A stretch of 14,666 nucleotides of DNA from Candidatus Methanoprimaticola hominis (GTDB lineage: Archaea > Thermoplasmatota > Thermoplasmata > Methanomassiliicoccales > Methanomethylophilaceae), in contig LVVU01000068.1 in assembly GCA_006954465.1 (NCBI GenBank), positions 2,620-17,285 on the forward strand, read 5' to 3'. Each line of letters begins with the position of its first letter. The first letter of the stretch is position 1. Below, piece by piece: positions 12,989 through 14,666 of the stretch. The notes under the pieces are model-generated. The model was given only the letters and a program-made list of their open reading frames with translations, had not been told where the DNA came from and ran no database searches. The position numbers and the translations under genes were made by a program.

Positions 12989-13828
12989 ATGCTTTCATCC
13001 AACATCCTCAAGGAATCGACCGAGAACGGGAGGAAGCCCGTCGAAGGGCTCACCCTGGTCATAGACGGAATGGAATTCTCCTACGGCGCCTTCCCGATAT
13101 TGAAGGGGGTCACGCTGGACATCGGAAAACCAGGTCTGATCTCCATCCTGGGCCCCAACGGCGTGGGGAAGTCCACGCTCATCCGCTGCATCAACAAGAT
13201 CCTCGCACCCACCGGCGGAGCGGTGATGATCGACGACATCGACATTTCGGAGATCACGGTCAAGGAGCTGTCCAAGATCATGGGGTACGTCCCCTGTGCG
13301 ACGGGGACCTCGTTCCCGATCACAGTGACCGATGCGGTGCTCATGGGGAGATTCCCCCATCAGAAGTACGGATCCCTGGATCACGACCTGGAGATCGTCT
13401 ACGAGACCCTGACATCCCTTGACATCGCCCATCTCGCCACCCGCCCAATCAACGAGCTGTCAGCAGGACAGCTGCAGAAGGTCATGGTGGCCAAGGGTCT
13501 GGCCCAGCAGCCCAGGATCCTCCTCCTGGACGAACCGACCGCGAATCTGGACATCAGGCACCAGCTCAACGTCACCCATCTCCTCAGGGACGTGTCCCGG
13601 AACAGCAACGTCATCGTCATCATGATATGCCATGACATCAACATCGCAGCGAAGTACTCCGACAGCATCATCCTGATGTCCGAAGGAAGGATATTCGCCG
13701 CCGGAGAACCCGAGGACGTCATAACCGAGGACAATCTGAAGACGGTCTACGGTGTGAAATCCAGAGTGGTGAACGATGTCGGAAGGCCCCACGTCATGCT
13801 CAGGGATGATGATGATCTGGAAGACTGA
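12989..13828 (+). CDS. Fec/Btu-type ABC transporter ATP-binding protein
   Basis: ATPase of 279 residues, FecE/BtuD/HmuV-like, energising the two FecCD permeases. Walker A is GPNGVGKST (55-63), signature LSAGQ (157-161), Walker B ILLLDEP (177-183), D-loop ANLD (185-188), and switch His 215 in CHD. The Q-loop is odd: the segment reads GYVPCATGTSFPITV, with Cys 103 where relatives have Gln (YVPQ). That Gln normally contacts magnesium and the permease. A 20-residue N-terminal extension (MLSSNILKESTENGRK) precedes the catalytic domain, and the C-terminus is acidic (RDDDDLED). The ATG lies four bases after the permease stop without a strong Shine-Dalgarno site, so translation is probably coupled. 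Last gene of the importer operon; no clear terminator follows. Confidence 0.92.
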   Translation: MLSSNILKESTENGRKPVEGLTLVIDGMEFSYGAFPILKGVTLDIGKPGLISILGPNGVGKSTLIRCINKILAPTGGAVMIDDIDISEITVKELSKIMGYVPCATGTSFPITVTDAVLMGRFPHQKYGSLDHDLEIVYETLTSLDIAHLATRPINELSAGQLQKVMVAKGLAQQPRILLLDEPTANLDIRHQLNVTHLLRDVSRNSNVIVIMICHDINIAAKYSDSIILMSEGRIFAAGEPEDVITEDNLKTVYGVKSRVVNDVGRPHVMLRDDDDLED

Positions 13829-13904
13829 TGCGAACTCTCAACCGGGCGATTCTCACCATCTGGAAGATACATCCGACTTCTGTCGAATGCGTTCTTGATA
13901 ACCG

Positions 13905-13910
13905 TTTTAA
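13905..13910 (+). promoter_or_regulatory. TATA box for a leaderless ferredoxin-like gene
   Basis: TTTTAA, centred about 27 bases before the ATG at 13935, with no Shine-Dalgarno site between. It implies that the ferredoxin-like gene has its own promoter and leaderless transcript, separate from the importer operon that ends 106 bases before. Confidence 0.5.
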
Positions 13911-13934
13911 CCCCTCGGAACCTTTCCGTCCTCC

Positions 13935-14543
13935 ATGCTGGGGAAGGAGATCGTCATCGACAAGACGAAGTGCGACGGATGCGGGCTCTGCGTGGAGGCA
14001 TGCCACGAAGGGGCCCTGGCCATCGTGGACGGCAAGGCAGAACTGGTCAGGAAGGACTTCTGCGACGGACTCGGCGATTGCCTGCCGGCCTGCCCCCAGG
14101 GTGCGATATCCTTCAACGACCGTCCCGCGGACACGGTTCCGGGACTCGTGGTGAATCGCATAGAATGCACATCCACCGGCGAATCCGGCCATCAGTGGCC
14201 GATCCAGCTGGCCCTCGTGCCTTCCAGATCGGATTTCTTCAGAGGCACCATCGTGATCGCGGCGGACTGCACCGCGTTCGTCTACGACGATTTCAAGAAG
14301 AGGATGCTGGAGGGACGCCCCGTAGTCATCGGTTGCCCCAAGCTCGACGACCGCTCCAGATTCGACAAGGTCCTGGCGATCCTGTCCGAGAATCCGATTG
14401 ACAAAGTGAAGGTCGTCAGGATGGAGGTGCCCTGCTGCCGCGCCCTGACGAACATCGTCAAGGCGGCGGCCGCGGGCTGCGGCAGGAACGTCGAGGTGGA
14501 GGAGGTCGTCCTCTCCCGGAGCGGCTCCGTCTTCAGCCGATGA
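13935..14543 (+). CDS. 4Fe-4S ferredoxin-domain protein with C-terminal cysteine-containing domain
   Basis: Protein of 202 residues. A first ferredoxin motif CDGCGLCVEAC (13-23) has the complete C-x2-C-x2-C-x3-C pattern. A second region, FCDGLGDCLPACPQGAIS (42-59), keeps three of four usual cysteines with LG in place of the second, a pattern I know from anaerobe ferredoxin-like proteins of this type. Residues about 90-202 form another domain with conserved-looking cysteines in ADCTAF, VIGCPKLDD and MEVPCCRALTNI. Probably cytosolic electron transfer or metal-cluster handling; the partner is unknown. A TATA box 27 bases upstream and no Shine-Dalgarno site point to a leaderless message. Its last 11 bases overlap the 3' end of the chelatase-like gene on the opposite strand. 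The start at 13935 places the first cluster 13 residues in, as usual for this family. Confidence 0.88.
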   Translation: MLGKEIVIDKTKCDGCGLCVEACHEGALAIVDGKAELVRKDFCDGLGDCLPACPQGAISFNDRPADTVPGLVVNRIECTSTGESGHQWPIQLALVPSRSDFFRGTIVIAADCTAFVYDDFKKRMLEGRPVVIGCPKLDDRSRFDKVLAILSENPIDKVKVVRMEVPCCRALTNIVKAAAAGCGRNVEVEEVVLSRSGSVFSR

Positions 14544-14666
14544 CGGACCTTACCGATTCGGCGAGCCGATCGGCGTTCAGATCCTCCAGGCGGAAGTAGG
14601 TCCCGTTCAGCTCCCGGGCCAGACGCTCCGCGTTGTCGAAGCGTATGTACCCCGTGCTGGCGTCCA
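14533..14666 (-). CDS. Partial: C-terminus of a probable ChlD/BchD-type chelatase subunit (VWA domain)
   Basis: Only the last 43 residues are in the window, read leftward from the right edge to a TGA at 14533-14535. They run DASTGYIRFDNAERLARELN and end in TYFRLEDLNADRLAESVRS plus VIG. This resembles the end of the von Willebrand A domain in magnesium-chelatase ChlD/BchD and related cobaltochelatase small subunits, where a short strand is followed by G-x-A-x-x-L-A-x-x-L-G-G-x-Y-x-x-L-x-x-L-x-A. In those enzymes the ChlI/ChlD ring of AAA ATPases drives insertion by a CobN/BchH large subunit, and a CobN gene lies about 5.5 kb away. The call rests on a short fragment; another VWA-domain protein is possible. 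It converges with the ferredoxin-like gene and overlaps it by 11 bases. Confidence 0.6.
   Translation of the reverse strand, partial: DASTGYIRFDNAERLARELNGTYFRLEDLNADRLAESVRSVIG

Overview
The window looks like chromosome from a moderately GC-rich archaeon, most probably a host-associated methanogen of the Methanomassiliicoccales (Thermoplasmata). The grounds are archaeal TATA-like boxes 27-30 nt upstream of leaderless starts, other starts with good Shine-Dalgarno (SD) sites, Listeria-Bacteroides (InlB B-repeat) surface proteins, a dockerin-like binding protein, a CobN-type chelatase without aerobic cobalamin genes beside it, and TGA as the stop codon of every gene (no TAG or TAA), as expected where TAG is reserved for pyrrolysine. 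The genus assignment is inference.

Left part (1-2378, + strand): two exported surface proteins in tandem. The first is a soluble Ig-like protein and the second carries an InlB B-repeat and a C-terminal membrane anchor. Next (2379-3649) comes a stretch without a supported gene, an orphan Phd/YefM-type antitoxin under a textbook TGTACA operator, and a leaderless iron-sulfur flavoprotein.

Middle (3630-8978, - strand): an operon read right to left. It holds cobN (a CobN/BchH-type metal chelatase large subunit, broken by a reading-frame shift near its C-terminal quarter), an ABC-2 ATPase and an ABC-2 permease. The genes are joined by ATGA start/stop overlaps. A 361-nt divergent intergenic region (8979-9339) with a 24-bp interrupted palindrome separates this operon from the next.

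Right part (9340-13828, + strand): a complete Fec/Btu-type metal-chelate importer. It comprises a membrane-anchored, dockerin-bearing substrate-binding protein, two FecCD permeases (the second also broken by a frameshift) and a BtuD/FecE-type ATPase with an unusual Q-loop. A leaderless ferredoxin-like protein follows. The window ends inside a minus-strand gene whose last 43 residues resemble the C-terminal von Willebrand A end of a ChlD/BchD-type chelatase subunit. A large chelatase subunit, a probable small chelatase subunit, a chelate importer and a coupled ABC-2 exporter therefore sit within 11 kb, which suggests one metal-tetrapyrrole handling locus. Two of its genes carry net frame shifts, so the locus is either decaying, phase-varying, recoded or affected by assembly errors.
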